Shown: positions 41,737-50,751 of the stretch, one piece after another
Position numbering within the stretch: the first letter of the stretch is position 1
How the letters are laid out: the number at the start of each line of letters is the position of its first letter
Origin: Amycolatopsis benzoatilytica AK 16/65
GTDB lineage: Bacteria > Actinomycetota > Actinomycetes > Mycobacteriales > Pseudonocardiaceae
Direction of reading: 5' to 3'
DNA: 64,000 bases
Assembly (NCBI RefSeq): GCF_000383915.1
Contig: NZ_KB912942.1
Span: forward strand, 3,582,929 to 3,646,928
Position numbers and translations under genes: made by a program
Notes under the pieces: generated by a model
The model's input: the letters and a program-made list of their open reading frames with translations, nothing else
What the model was told of the DNA's origin: nothing
The model's database searches: none

Positions 41737-41746
41737 ACTTGCAAGT
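41737..41746. promoter_or_regulatory. Second palindrome in the MarR promoter
   Basis: ACTTGCAAGT is a perfect 10-bp palindrome, 21 bp centre to centre from the first, thus on the same helix face. It may be a second binding site. Confidence 0.45.
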
Positions 41747-41987
41747 TTTGCCTTCCTAAATGGCTCCGACGCCGACCCGCCGACGATCAAGCGACACGCT
41801 CAAGGTGCGCTGCCGATCCCGGACTCGTCCGAACCGGCGAGCGCTGCGGGCGGCCCTTCCGCCGCGCTCGGCAGCAGATCGCTCTTCGCGCCGGCCGGGA
41901 CCGCGCCTTTCCCGGCTCGCCGATGCCGGCTGCCGGAATCGAGGCCCTGAGGTCCAGCCCGGCCGATCGTTCCCGCATGATGGGTCC

Positions 41988-43016
41988 GTGGCGGGTAAGG
42001 ATGCGGGTCAACGCAAACGACGCAGCGCGACGGCGGGACGAGTGACGATCAGCGCGGTCGCGGCCGAAGCCGGGGTCTCAACGGCGACCGTGTCCCGGGT
42101 CCTCACCGGGCAATCGACGCGACCCGAGCTGGCGGCCCGGGTTCGGGAAGCGGCCGAAAAGCTCGACTACCGTCCCAACGAGGCTGCCCGCGGCCTCGTG
42201 TCCGGGCGTTACCACACAGTCGGCGTCGTAGCGCCGGACCTGGCGAACCCGTACTTCAGCCGGCTGCTGAAAGTACTGACTCTCAACGCAGCGGACTGCG
42301 GCTTCCGCACCGTTGTCGCCGATTCCAACGACGATCCCGGCGAGGAACTCGAACTGTGCCGCAGTCTGTTGCGCCAAGTGGACGGGCTGGTCCTGTTGTC
42401 ACCCCGGATGCCCGCAGACGCGCTGCGCGTCCTTGCCAAGGAGGCGCCCGGAACGGTGATGGTGAACCGGGTCGCGGTCGGGATCGGACTGCCGACCGTC
42501 GCGGTCGACGGATTCGGAGCCATGCTCGAGGTATGCGGTCACCTCGTGCAACTGGGACACCGCAAAGTCGCTTACCTGGCCGGGCCGGAAGGTGCCTGGC
42601 AGGACTCGGAACGACGGCGCGCGGTCGAGCAGGCCGCGGCCTTCGGGCTCGAAGCCGAAACCGTCCGGGCCGGATCGTCCATCGAAGACGGCTATCAGGC
42701 GGTCGACGCCGCACTGCAAACCGGGGCCACCGCACTGTTGGGTTTCAATGACCTGGTAGCGGTCGGTCTGCTGAAAGGCCTCCGCGAACGAGGCATCCGA
42801 GTCCCCGGGGACATCTCGCTCGCAGGTGCAGACGATGTCCCGTTCGCCACCTGCGTGGAACCGGCCTTGACGACCACGACGGCAGCGCAGCAGGAACTGG
42901 GTGAAGCCGCCTGGCGCCAGCTGCAGGCCGTATTGTCCAAGCAGGAAATCGCCGAGGTGCCGCTCCTGACCGCGTCGCTCGTCCTGCGCGACTCCACCGG
43001 GCCGGTCGCACGCTGA
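41988..43016 (+). CDS. LacI-family transcriptional regulator
   Basis: The 342-residue regulator has HTH VTISAVAAEAGVSTATVSRV (about 19-40) and an effector domain with GVVAPDLANPYFSRLLKV and ISLAGADDVPFATCVEPAL. GTG 41988 is the only sensible start; the frame is open to 41760 but without a ribosome site. It diverges from the MarR operon and converges on the GMC oxidoreductase with a 15-bp gap. It is a close look-alike of the LacI protein at 46336, which suggests a related effector or a shared operator. Confidence 0.87.
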   Translation: MAGKDAGQRKRRSATAGRVTISAVAAEAGVSTATVSRVLTGQSTRPELAARVREAAEKLDYRPNEAARGLVSGRYHTVGVVAPDLANPYFSRLLKVLTLNAADCGFRTVVADSNDDPGEELELCRSLLRQVDGLVLLSPRMPADALRVLAKEAPGTVMVNRVAVGIGLPTVAVDGFGAMLEVCGHLVQLGHRKVAYLAGPEGAWQDSERRRAVEQAAAFGLEAETVRAGSSIEDGYQAVDAALQTGATALLGFNDLVAVGLLKGLRERGIRVPGDISLAGADDVPFATCVEPALTTTTAAQQELGEAAWRQLQAVLSKQEIAEVPLLTASLVLRDSTGPVAR

Positions 43017-43031
43017 GCGCAGGGCGGCCGC

Positions 43032-44639
43032 TCAGCCGGCCAGGATCAAGTCGGCTGCCTTCTCCGCGATCATCACGGTCGGTGCCTGCGTGTTGGAACT
43101 GACGATCCGGGGCATCACCGAACTGTCCGCAACCCGCAGCCCGTCCAGCCCGTAGACGCGCAGCTCCGGCGACACGACCGCTTGGTCGTTCACGCCCATG
43201 GCGCAGGTGCCCACCGGGTGGTACGCGGTGCGGCCGTGCGCCCGGACGAAGCGCAGGTAGTCGTCCGTGGTGCGCAGGGTCGCCTGGCCCGCGAGATGTT
43301 CAGACTTCACCTCTCGGGCCATCGACGGTTGCGCCATGATCTCGCGGCTTTGCCGGACGCCGTCGACGGTACGGGCCACGTCGCGTTCGTCGGCCAGATA
43401 GTTCGGATCGATGAGCGGTGCGCGGGCCGGGTCCGCACTCGCAATCCGTACCGTGCCGCGACTGTACGGGCGCAGGAACACGACGTTCAGGGTCGCCCCG
43501 TAGCCCGGCCGCACGCCGGCCACCCCGGCTTCGACCCCAGCGGCCGGAAGGAAGTGGAACTGCAGATCGGCGGTGGGCTCGCCTGGGTCGCTGCGCCCGA
43601 ACCCGCCGGCTTCGACCACAGTGGACGCCAGCGGCCCGGTGCGGAAGGCGAGATACTGGATCCCCGCCGACACCGCGGCCGGAACGGGGCGCTGCAGCCG
43701 ATCCATGCTCTGGTACCGGTGCAGCTGGTAAATGATGTCCAGGTCGCAGTGATCCTGCAGATTCTTGCCGACGCCCGGCAGCGCGTGCCGGACCTCGACC
43801 CCTGCCCGGCCGAGGTCTTCGGGGTCGCCGATGCCAGACAGCTGCAGCAGCTTCGGCGAGCCGAACGCGCCGGCGGTGACGACGACCTCACGGCCGGCTC
43901 GGTATCGGCGTAGCCGGCCGCCGTCGACGCACTCGATCCCCGTCGCGCGCCTTCCGTCCAGCAGCACGCGGGTGACCAGCACTTGCGAACGCACGACGAG
44001 GTTGGCGCGCTTGCGCGCGGGCCGCAGGTAGCCCACCGCGGCACTGCAGCGCCGACCGTTCTTGGTGGTGGTTTGGTAGAAGCCGATCCCGTATTGGTCC
44101 GCGCCGTTGAAATCGGCGTTGTAGGGCAGTCCGAATTCCTGGCCGGCGCGCACGAACGCCTGCGAGAGCGGATGGGAGCTCGCCGGATCGGAGACGCCGA
44201 GCGGGCCTTCAGTGCCGTGATGCGGCGCCGACAGCCGCGTGTTGCCCTCCGAACGCAAGAAGTAGGGCTGCACGTCCTTGGACGACCAGCCTTCGCAACC
44301 GTACGCGGCGGCCCACTCGTCGTAGTCCTCGGCGGCGCCGCGGGTATACACCTGTGCGTTGATCGATCCCCCGCCGCCGACGACCTTGCCCTGCGCGAAC
44401 TGGACGGACCGGTTGTCACAATGCCGCTGCGGCACCGTCGTGTAGCCCCACTGATAGGAGCTGGACGTGAGTTTCGCGAATCCGGCCGGGACGTGGATCA
44501 GCGGGTTGCGGTCGTCGCGCCCGGCCTCCAGCAGCAGCACCCGGTTCGCGGGGTTTTCCGAGAGGCGGGCGGCCAGCACGCAGCCCGCGGTGCCCCCGCC
44601 GGCGATCACGAAATCGAAGCTGTCGTCTGGTGGCGTCAT
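43032..44639 (-). CDS. GMC-family FAD-dependent oxidoreductase
   Basis: The 535-residue flavoprotein begins with the ADP-binding loop FVIAGGGTAGCVLAARL, has the GMC signature around GKVVGGGGSINAQVY, and the catalytic His in AYHPVGTCAMG near the end, followed by ADSSVMPRIVSSNTQAPTVM. Relatives are choline, alkanol and polyethylene-glycol dehydrogenases, which oxidise primary alcohols. It is the second gene after the CoA-transferase (44-bp gap). The two together may oxidise an alcohol and activate the acid as a CoA ester. Confidence 0.9.
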   Translation of the reverse strand: MTPPDDSFDFVIAGGGTAGCVLAARLSENPANRVLLLEAGRDDRNPLIHVPAGFAKLTSSSYQWGYTTVPQRHCDNRSVQFAQGKVVGGGGSINAQVYTRGAAEDYDEWAAAYGCEGWSSKDVQPYFLRSEGNTRLSAPHHGTEGPLGVSDPASSHPLSQAFVRAGQEFGLPYNADFNGADQYGIGFYQTTTKNGRRCSAAVGYLRPARKRANLVVRSQVLVTRVLLDGRRATGIECVDGGRLRRYRAGREVVVTAGAFGSPKLLQLSGIGDPEDLGRAGVEVRHALPGVGKNLQDHCDLDIIYQLHRYQSMDRLQRPVPAAVSAGIQYLAFRTGPLASTVVEAGGFGRSDPGEPTADLQFHFLPAAGVEAGVAGVRPGYGATLNVVFLRPYSRGTVRIASADPARAPLIDPNYLADERDVARTVDGVRQSREIMAQPSMAREVKSEHLAGQATLRTTDDYLRFVRAHGRTAYHPVGTCAMGVNDQAVVSPELRVYGLDGLRVADSSVMPRIVSSNTQAPTVMIAEKAADLILAG

Positions 44640-44683
44640 TGCCGTTGTTCCGTTTCTGGTCGGGGTGCGGGAAGTCCGGCTGG

Positions 44684-46249
44684 TCAGTGCCGTGCGCCCG
44701 GCCACAGCGGACCTCCGGCGAATACCGCCCGCGGAATCGTGCGCAGGTCGCCGACTCGGGGGGTGAATCCAAGGTGTGCCAGCACGTCTCGCTCCAGGTC
44801 GAGGCCTTCCGCGATCTCGGTGAGGACAAGTCCGTCGGGGCCCAGCTCGAATACGGCGCGCTCGGTCACATAGACGACCTGCTGGCCGTCGGCGAGAGCG
44901 GTTTCCGCGGAGAATGTCCGTTCGGCGACGGACGGCACGAACTTCGCGACGCTGCCCTCCCGGTCGATCCGCAACCGTCCGTCCGCTGTGGACACTTTGA
45001 GGCCGCGGGCGGTGAGAGTGCCGCAGAAGACCACCTTGCGCGCACCGCTGACGATGTCGATGAATCCGCCCGGCCCGACCACCTGCCCGGCGATGCGGGA
45101 AACGTTGACGTTCCCGTGCTGATCGACCTCGGCCATCCCCAGCGCGGTCACATCGAGCAGCCGGGTCGCGAAGAAGTCGAACTGGGTCGTCGAAGGGACC
45201 TGGGCATACGGGGCGCGCGAGAGCCCGAACAACTGCCCGGTCTCCATCCGCCCGCCGACTGCGCCCTGCTCGATGCACAAGTCCACGTCTTCCATCCGCC
45301 CGTGGTCGGCCAGCACGTCAACGACCTCCGCGCTCATCCCGAAGCCGACGTTGACCACCATCCCCGGCGTCACTTCCAGTGCGGCCCGCCGGGCGATGAC
45401 GGTCCGCGCGCCCCAGCTCGCCGTTTCCCCCTGTGCAGCCGTGCGCGACGCAGGCGTGAACTGGCCGGTCAGCCCTGGGTCGTATTCCGCGGCGTAGGTC
45501 TGCCATTGGCCGGGTTCCTCGACCACGACGTCGACGAGCGGCGCGGGCAGGTGCACCGACCGGGGCTCGAGCGACCCGGTCGCGGCCACGCGTTTCGCTT
45601 GTGCGATCACGATGCCCCCATTGCCGCGGGCCGATGCCGCGACAGCCTGCACATCGAGCAGCGCGGCCTCCTCGGCCAGGCTCAGGTTTCCGCGCAAGTC
45701 GGCAGCGCTGCCGCGCACGATCGCAACGTCGACCGCCAGCGGCCGATACCGCAAGTACTCGTGCCCGTCGTATTCGACCAGCTCCACGAGGTCCTCGGAA
45801 GCGGCTTCGTTCAGCTTTCCCCCACCGTGGCGCGGATCGACGAAGGTGCCCAGTCCCACCCTGGTGAACAGCCCCGGCCGCCGAGCGCCGCTTTCCCGCA
45901 GCAAGGCGCTGATCACGCCGGCCGGCAACGCGTACGCCTCGATCTGGTTCGTCGCCGCCAGCTTCTGCATCGTCTGCGACCACGTCCAATGGCCCCCGAT
46001 CACCCGTCGCGCCAGGCCGGGGTGGGCGAACCGGTTGAGGCCCTTCGCGCCGTTGTCCCCGATGCCGAGCGCATGGATCACGGTCAGGCCGCGCGGACTG
46101 CCGGTCGCGATGAACCGTCGTTCGATCGCGGCGAACACCTCGTCGGCCTCGAGGATCCCGCCGCCGGATCCAGTGAGAGCGAGCACCGCGCCGTCCGGTA
46201 TCCGGGCCGCGGCGGAGTCGGCGTCGAGCAGTTCAGCTGTGCGAGACAT
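44684..46249 (-). CDS. Acyl-CoA:acetate/3-ketoacid CoA-transferase (fused alpha-beta subunits)
   Basis: The 521-residue protein fuses the two halves of a family I CoA-transferase. The first half has LTGSGGGILEADEVFAAIE and GLGTFVDPRHGGGKLNE; the second has the catalytic Glu in CIEQGAVGG and VVGPGGFIDIVSGARKVVF. It moves CoA from a donor acyl-CoA to a free acid. ATG 46249 follows GAGGTGAACG. Two TGTAA-type operators lie in the 86 bp upstream, so it is probably repressed by the LacI protein just before it. Confidence 0.9.
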   Translation of the reverse strand: MSRTAELLDADSAAARIPDGAVLALTGSGGGILEADEVFAAIERRFIATGSPRGLTVIHALGIGDNGAKGLNRFAHPGLARRVIGGHWTWSQTMQKLAATNQIEAYALPAGVISALLRESGARRPGLFTRVGLGTFVDPRHGGGKLNEAASEDLVELVEYDGHEYLRYRPLAVDVAIVRGSAADLRGNLSLAEEAALLDVQAVAASARGNGGIVIAQAKRVAATGSLEPRSVHLPAPLVDVVVEEPGQWQTYAAEYDPGLTGQFTPASRTAAQGETASWGARTVIARRAALEVTPGMVVNVGFGMSAEVVDVLADHGRMEDVDLCIEQGAVGGRMETGQLFGLSRAPYAQVPSTTQFDFFATRLLDVTALGMAEVDQHGNVNVSRIAGQVVGPGGFIDIVSGARKVVFCGTLTARGLKVSTADGRLRIDREGSVAKFVPSVAERTFSAETALADGQQVVYVTERAVFELGPDGLVLTEIAEGLDLERDVLAHLGFTPRVGDLRTIPRAVFAGGPLWPGARH

Positions 46250-46267
46250 CGTTCACCTCAGGCGCTA

Positions 46268-46281
46268 TGTAATCGCTTACA
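46268..46281. promoter_or_regulatory. LacI operator before the CoA-transferase, proximal
   Basis: TGTAATCGCTTACA is a near-perfect palindrome with TGTAA/TTACA arms, 18 bp upstream of the CoA-transferase ATG. It matches the site in front of the LacI gene at 47343. Confidence 0.7.
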
Positions 46282-46321
46282 GAGAGGAAAACTACGTTTC
46301 TTGCTGCCCCTAAGTCAATAC

Positions 46322-46335
46322 TGAAATCGCTTTCT
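46322..46335. promoter_or_regulatory. LacI operator before the CoA-transferase, distal
   Basis: TGAAATCGCTTTCT agrees with the proximal site at 11 of 14 positions and lies exactly 54 bp from it, about five helical turns. It begins directly beyond the LacI stop codon. Confidence 0.5.
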
Positions 46336-47331
46336 CTACCAGGGTACCGGTCCGGCGGAGCCCCGCTCGATCACCTGCACGGCCAGGCAAACCGGATCAG
46401 GCAGCGGTTCGCCGTACAGCACCGCCCGCAGCATCTGCCAGGTCCGGTCGCCGAGCGCGCGCTGGTCTGCCGCCGTCGTCGTCAACGCCGGATCCACGTG
46501 CCGCGCGAGAGCGATGTCGTCGCAGCCGGTGATCGACAGGTCCTCCGGGACGCGAATGCCACACTGGCGCGCCGCGCGCATCGCACCGATCGCGACCAAG
46601 TCGTTGAAGGCGACCAGCGCTGTCGGTCCATGCCGCATCGCGTGCTCGAACGCTTCGTAACCCTGATCAACGCCTTCCCCCGCCGGGATGGCGACCGACT
46701 CGAGCCCGAAAGCCGCCGCCCGCTGGACCGCACGCCAACGCTCCGCGTTGTGCCAAGACCCGGCCGTGCCGGCGAGATACGCCAGCCGCCGGTGCCCCAG
46801 GCGCGACAGCAAACCGCAGAGGGCGAACGTCGCACCGAACGCGTCGACCGTCACCACAGGCAACGCCAAGCCGGACTCAACTCGGTTCACCAGCACGACC
46901 GGCGCGCATTCAGCCGCGAGGACACGGAGATCCGAGACGGCCATCCGAGGTGCGACAACCACGATTCCGTCCGCCTGGCGCAGCAGCCCGCACGCCAGCT
47001 CGAGTTCGCTGGACGCATGATTGTCGGCGTCCGCGACCAGGGTCCGCAGGCCGTCCGCCGCCGCATGCACCGTCACCGCCTTCAGAACACCGCTGAAATA
47101 CGGATTCGCCAGGTCGGGCACAAGCACACCGATCGTGTCGAAGCGACCCGACACCAGCCCCTTCGCGGCAGGGTTGGGCCGGTAGCCCAATGCCGTGACA
47201 GCCGCGTGCACCCGTTCGGCGGCCTCCGGCCGCACGGATCGACGCCCAGACAACACGCGGGAGACCGTGGCGATCGAGACGCCGGCCGCTTCGGCCACTG
47301 AGCCGATCGTTGCGCGTTGTCGCTCAGGCAT
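46336..47331 (-). CDS. LacI-family regulator of the CoA-transferase operon
   Basis: The 331-residue regulator has HTH ATIGSVAEAAGVSIATVSRV and an effector domain with GVLVPDLANPYFSGVLKAV and SITGCDDIALARHVDPALTT. ATG 47331 follows GGAGTG; the longer frame to 47358 would run over the operator at 47343, so the shorter start is chosen. It lies upstream of, and in the same direction as, the CoA-transferase/GMC genes. Confidence 0.88.
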   Translation of the reverse strand: MPERQRATIGSVAEAAGVSIATVSRVLSGRRSVRPEAAERVHAAVTALGYRPNPAAKGLVSGRFDTIGVLVPDLANPYFSGVLKAVTVHAAADGLRTLVADADNHASSELELACGLLRQADGIVVVAPRMAVSDLRVLAAECAPVVLVNRVESGLALPVVTVDAFGATFALCGLLSRLGHRRLAYLAGTAGSWHNAERWRAVQRAAAFGLESVAIPAGEGVDQGYEAFEHAMRHGPTALVAFNDLVAIGAMRAARQCGIRVPEDLSITGCDDIALARHVDPALTTTAADQRALGDRTWQMLRAVLYGEPLPDPVCLAVQVIERGSAGPVPW

Positions 47332-47342
47332 CACTCCGCAAC

Positions 47343-47356
47343 TGTAAGCGATTACC
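47343..47356. promoter_or_regulatory. LacI autoregulatory operator
   Basis: TGTAAGCGATTACC lies 11 bp before the LacI ATG and pairs with the sites at 46268 and 46322. The common pattern is TGTAA-4N-TTACA. Confidence 0.65.
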
Positions 47357-47754
47357 ATTGACAGCGGTAGCGTCGCTTCTTAGAGTGCCACACAAGCTAA
47401 CCTTCAGCTTCCCCGCTACCTCAGAGATATGAAATCCTTTACCTAACAGATCTGACGGAGCGCCGAGCCGCTTCGGAGCCGCACCGTCCGGGTCGGCGCA
47501 CCCGGACACGGCTGGGCACATTACGCCTGTCGGTTCGAGATCTACGACGTCGTGCTCACCGTGGCCGGCAAGACCGGAAGCTCGGCGGAAAACTGCGGAA
47601 TCAGGTGGATGGACCGTCACTCTGCGGTGTGGCCTCGCGATGATCTCCCTGGCCGTCTGCGTCCGGCCTCGGGAAGATCTTGCGCACCGCCTCCGCCCAG
47701 TGCCCGATCTCGAGCCGCGACCACGAGACCACCCCAGATCGGAGAGCACCGAAG
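47357..47754. other. Gap with a possible coding scrap
   Basis: No complete gene is visible. On the plus strand about 47482-47580 reads like protein (RVGAPGHGWAHYACRFEIYD, then VVLTVAGKTG) but has no start or end, so it may be a remnant. A poor third copy of the TGTAA-type site may lie near 47429 (TGAAATCCTTTACC). Confidence 0.3.
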
Positions 47755-48597
47755 TTGGCCCGTTCCGCACCCAACCACCCGATCCCCGCTGTCGAACTCA
47801 ACGACGGCACCCTCATGCCGCAGCTCGGCCTCGGCACATACCGGATCGCCGACGATGTCGCCCAGACTGTCGTCGCGACCGCGCTCGACGCCGGTTACCG
47901 CCATTTCGACCTGGCCTCCTACTACCGGAACGAGCGTGCGGTCGGACTCGCGCTCCGCCGAAGCGGCATCGCACGCTCGGAGTTGTTCCTGACGTCGAAG
48001 GTGTGGAACGACTCGCACGGATACGAGCACACCGTTCAGGCATTTGAACGCAGCCTCGCGGAGATCGAGACGGACTACCTCGACCTCTACCTGATCCACT
48101 GGCCCGCATCCGATCCGGCGCTCACCCGCGATACCTGGCGTGCGCTGGAAGATCTTGCCCGCGACGGAAGGGCCCGCTCGATCGGAGTGTCGAATTTCAG
48201 CACCAGCCAGCTTGAATCTCTCTTGCGCGGGACGACGATCGTGCCCGCGGTCAACCAGATCGAGCTGCACCCCTACCTGCCGCAAACCGAGTTGCGGGAG
48301 TTACATCGCGCACAGGGGATCGTCACCCAGGCATGGGCGCCGCTCGGACGCGCGGCCGTCCTGGACGATCCGGTGATTGCCGATATAGCGCGCCGGCATC
48401 GGACCACCACTGCACAAGTGGTTCTCCGGTGGCACCTGCAGCTCGGGACCGTCGCCCTGCCGAAATCCGTGACCCCTCAGCGGATCCGGGCCAACGCACA
48501 GGTTCACGGCTTCGCGCTTGACGAAACGGATCTGGCCCGGATCGCATCGCTCGACCACGGTCGGCACGTCGGACCGACAGCCAGCGAACCGAAGTAG
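47755..48597 (+). CDS. Aldo/keto reductase (2,5-diketogluconate reductase type)
   Basis: The 280-residue TIM-barrel oxidoreductase has AKR motifs: LNDGTLMPQLGLGTYRI at the start, GYRHFDLASYYRNERAVG with catalytic Asp and Tyr, LFLTSKVWN with Lys, DLYLIHWPASDP with His, and VALPKSVTPQRIRAN for NADPH binding. A TTG at 47755 with GGAGAG upstream gives the normal family N-terminus; ATG 47815 would cut the first strand. It reduces an aldehyde or ketone, perhaps a sugar-derived one. A second AKR follows after 24 bases. Confidence 0.85.
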   Translation: MARSAPNHPIPAVELNDGTLMPQLGLGTYRIADDVAQTVVATALDAGYRHFDLASYYRNERAVGLALRRSGIARSELFLTSKVWNDSHGYEHTVQAFERSLAEIETDYLDLYLIHWPASDPALTRDTWRALEDLARDGRARSIGVSNFSTSQLESLLRGTTIVPAVNQIELHPYLPQTELRELHRAQGIVTQAWAPLGRAAVLDDPVIADIARRHRTTTAQVVLRWHLQLGTVALPKSVTPQRIRANAQVHGFALDETDLARIASLDHGRHVGPTASEPK

Positions 48598-48621
48598 GCG
48601 GACACTGGGAAAGGGCGGAAA

Positions 48622-49635
48622 ATGCACGTCGCACAACGCAGGACCCTCGGCCGGACCGGCATCGACCCGTCGTTGCTGTCCTTCGGCGCAGCGCCTATCG
48701 GCAACTTCCTTCGCCCGTTCCGGGAAGCGGATGCGCGAGGGATGGTCGACCAGGCATGGGAACTCGGCATCAGGTACTACGACACCGCACCTCTCTACGG
48801 GCACGGGCTGAGCGAGTATCGGCTCGGCCACGCCCTGCGGGAGCGGCCACGGCAGGAATTCTTCCTGTCCACCAAGGTCGGCAGGGTGTTGCGGCCGGCC
48901 GCGCCGGGTACTTTCGACTCGGGTTTGTGGACCGACCCCGCCCCGTTCGCGGTCACCTACGACTACAGCTATGACGGGGTGCTGCGATCGGTCGAGGACA
49001 GCCTGCAACGCCTCCTGGTCGATCGCGTCGACATCCTTCTGCTGCACGACATCGACCGCTACACCCATGGCGACGCCCAGCCGGACATGTTCGAAACCGC
49101 TATGACCGGCGGTGCCCGGGCGCTGGAACGACTTCGGGACGAAGGCGTGACGAAGGCCATCGGCGTCGGTGTCAACGAGGCGGACGTGTGCGCCGAAGCG
49201 CTGCGCCGGATGGACGCGGACTGCGCCCTGCTCGCCGGAAGGTACACGCTGCTCGAGCAGGAGCCGCTCGACGACCTGCTCCCCCTGTGCCTTGACCGCG
49301 GCATCGGAGTGATCCTCGGCGGTGTCTACAACAGCGGTGTCCTGGCGACCGGCCCCAAGCCTGGAGCGAAGTTCAACTACGCACCCGCACCACCGGACAT
49401 CCTGCAACGCGCAGGCCGGCTACAGGCGATCTGCGACCGCCACCATGTCCCGCTCCCAGCAGTCGCTCTCCAGTTCGCGGCCGCACACCCCGCAGTCGCC
49501 TCGATCTGCATCGGCTCCCGAACACCGGACCAGCAGGCGGCGACCGCGCAGTGGCTCGAGACTCTCCTCCCTGCCGAGCTGTGGCAGGACCTCCGCAGCG
49601 AGGGACTGGTCCGTGAAGACGCGCCCACCGCATGA
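48622..49635 (+). CDS. Aldo/keto reductase (aldose 1-dehydrogenase type)
   Basis: The 337-residue protein begins RTLGRTGIDPSLLSFGAAPI and has GIRYYDTAPLYGHGLSEYRLG with Asp and Tyr, FFLSTKVGRV with Lys, and VDILLLHDID with His. The pattern is that of L-fucose/D-threo-aldose 1-dehydrogenases, which oxidise aldoses to lactones. ATG 48622 follows GGAAAGGGCGGAAA. It is probably cotranscribed with the first AKR. An L-fucose oxidation role would fit the neighbouring sugar genes but is not proven. Confidence 0.88.
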   Translation: MHVAQRRTLGRTGIDPSLLSFGAAPIGNFLRPFREADARGMVDQAWELGIRYYDTAPLYGHGLSEYRLGHALRERPRQEFFLSTKVGRVLRPAAPGTFDSGLWTDPAPFAVTYDYSYDGVLRSVEDSLQRLLVDRVDILLLHDIDRYTHGDAQPDMFETAMTGGARALERLRDEGVTKAIGVGVNEADVCAEALRRMDADCALLAGRYTLLEQEPLDDLLPLCLDRGIGVILGGVYNSGVLATGPKPGAKFNYAPAPPDILQRAGRLQAICDRHHVPLPAVALQFAAAHPAVASICIGSRTPDQQAATAQWLETLLPAELWQDLRSEGLVREDAPTA

Positions 49636-50175
49636 CTTCTCCGCGTCGCGTGCACCGACTGACACACGAAGTGCTCCGAGCTTCTCGCGATCCGCTTGCC
49701 CCCTGCTCGCGGCAGAGCCGAGTCGCGGGCCAGGCCGCACAGTGGCGCGGACGCAACGGCTGACACCGAAGCCACACCGGCTACTGGCTCGAGGCCTGCG
49801 GTGCGCGCCGCCGAGAGCTCCTGCGCGGTCTCGCGCTACACGCCGCTTCGCAGCAGCGAGATGAGCGGCGAGCTCACCGGCGAGGTCTGCGTCCGGCAGG
49901 TCTGCGTACGCAGTGGCTGCTCGACCGGCACCGCGGCGGACTCGGCTGCACGTTCGCGAGCGAGACCACGACCGCAACGCGCGTTTGAGCAACTCCAAAG
50001 CAGCGCAGGAGAGCAAGCGGAGGCCACGCCGCCGTCACCCCGAACACACTCAACGACAGAGCAGCACTGATTATTCGCGCGCAACGACAGCGAGATCCCG
50101 AACCGCAAAGGTGTGAACCGGCGCCCACCGGGTATGCGCCCGTTCGAACGGGTCGCGCGCGGAAGGGCAGAGAGG
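49636..50175. other. Gene-free stretch
   Basis: I see no supportable gene in these 540 bases. Several overlapping frames on both strands are Arg/Ala/Ser-rich with no motifs. It separates the sugar region from the stress/redox block. Confidence 0.4.
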
Positions 50176-50673
50176 ATGAACCGCTTCCTCGGAATTTATC
50201 TCAATGATCAGCTGGCGCTGGGCGTGCTGTGGCGAGAACTGGCCTTCCGCGCCGCACGGAACAACCGGGAGACGGATCTCGCGGCCGCGCTCGACGAGGT
50301 CGCCGCTGCGATCGCCGAGGACGTAAGCGCGTTCGAAGGCGTTCTGCGGCGGCTCGGCGTCCGGCCGAATCCGGTCAAGACCTGGCTCGCGGTCGCCGCG
50401 GAACGGGCTGGCCGGCTCAAATGCAACGGCCGGGTCCGCGGATTCTCGCCGCTCAGCCGGTTCTTCGAAATGGAGGCGCTCGCGATGGGCATCGAGGGGA
50501 AGAAGATTCTGTGGCACACCGTCGCGGATCTCGCGGCCGCGCGGGAGATGCTGCCCGACGTCGATTTCGACGCCCTGCTCGACCGGGCCGAGCATCAGCG
50601 GGACGTGCTGGAGCCGTGCCGCCGGCGCGCCGGAGCGGCGGCTTTCCGTCCGTCCGGTGCCGGCCGGTCCTGA
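50176..50673 (+). CDS. Conserved all-helical protein, function unknown
   Basis: The 165-residue protein is predicted almost wholly helical. Landmarks are FLGIYLNDQLALGVLWREL, LGVRPNPVKTWLAVAAERAG, RVRGFSPLSRFFEMEALAMG and DFDALLDRAEHQRDVLE. I recall this pattern as a conserved actinobacterial protein without a known role; the length and helices could suit a ferritin-like bundle but no clear metal ligands are seen. ATG 50176 is preferred over 50113, which lacks conserved sequence. It stands 78 bp before the methyltransferase. Confidence 0.75.
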   Translation: MNRFLGIYLNDQLALGVLWRELAFRAARNNRETDLAAALDEVAAAIAEDVSAFEGVLRRLGVRPNPVKTWLAVAAERAGRLKCNGRVRGFSPLSRFFEMEALAMGIEGKKILWHTVADLAAAREMLPDVDFDALLDRAEHQRDVLEPCRRRAGAAAFRPSGAGRS

Positions 50674-50751
50674 CTGGACGGTTGCGCGAACGCGTTTGTC
50701 CCGCCTCGGCACGGGTATCCGGGCGGACCGACCGAGACCAAGGGAGTCCCG

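Noticed and set aside
47429..47442. Possible fourth TGTAA-type operator (TGAAATCCTTTACC)
   Set aside because: It matches the arms poorly and lies away from a clear promoter.
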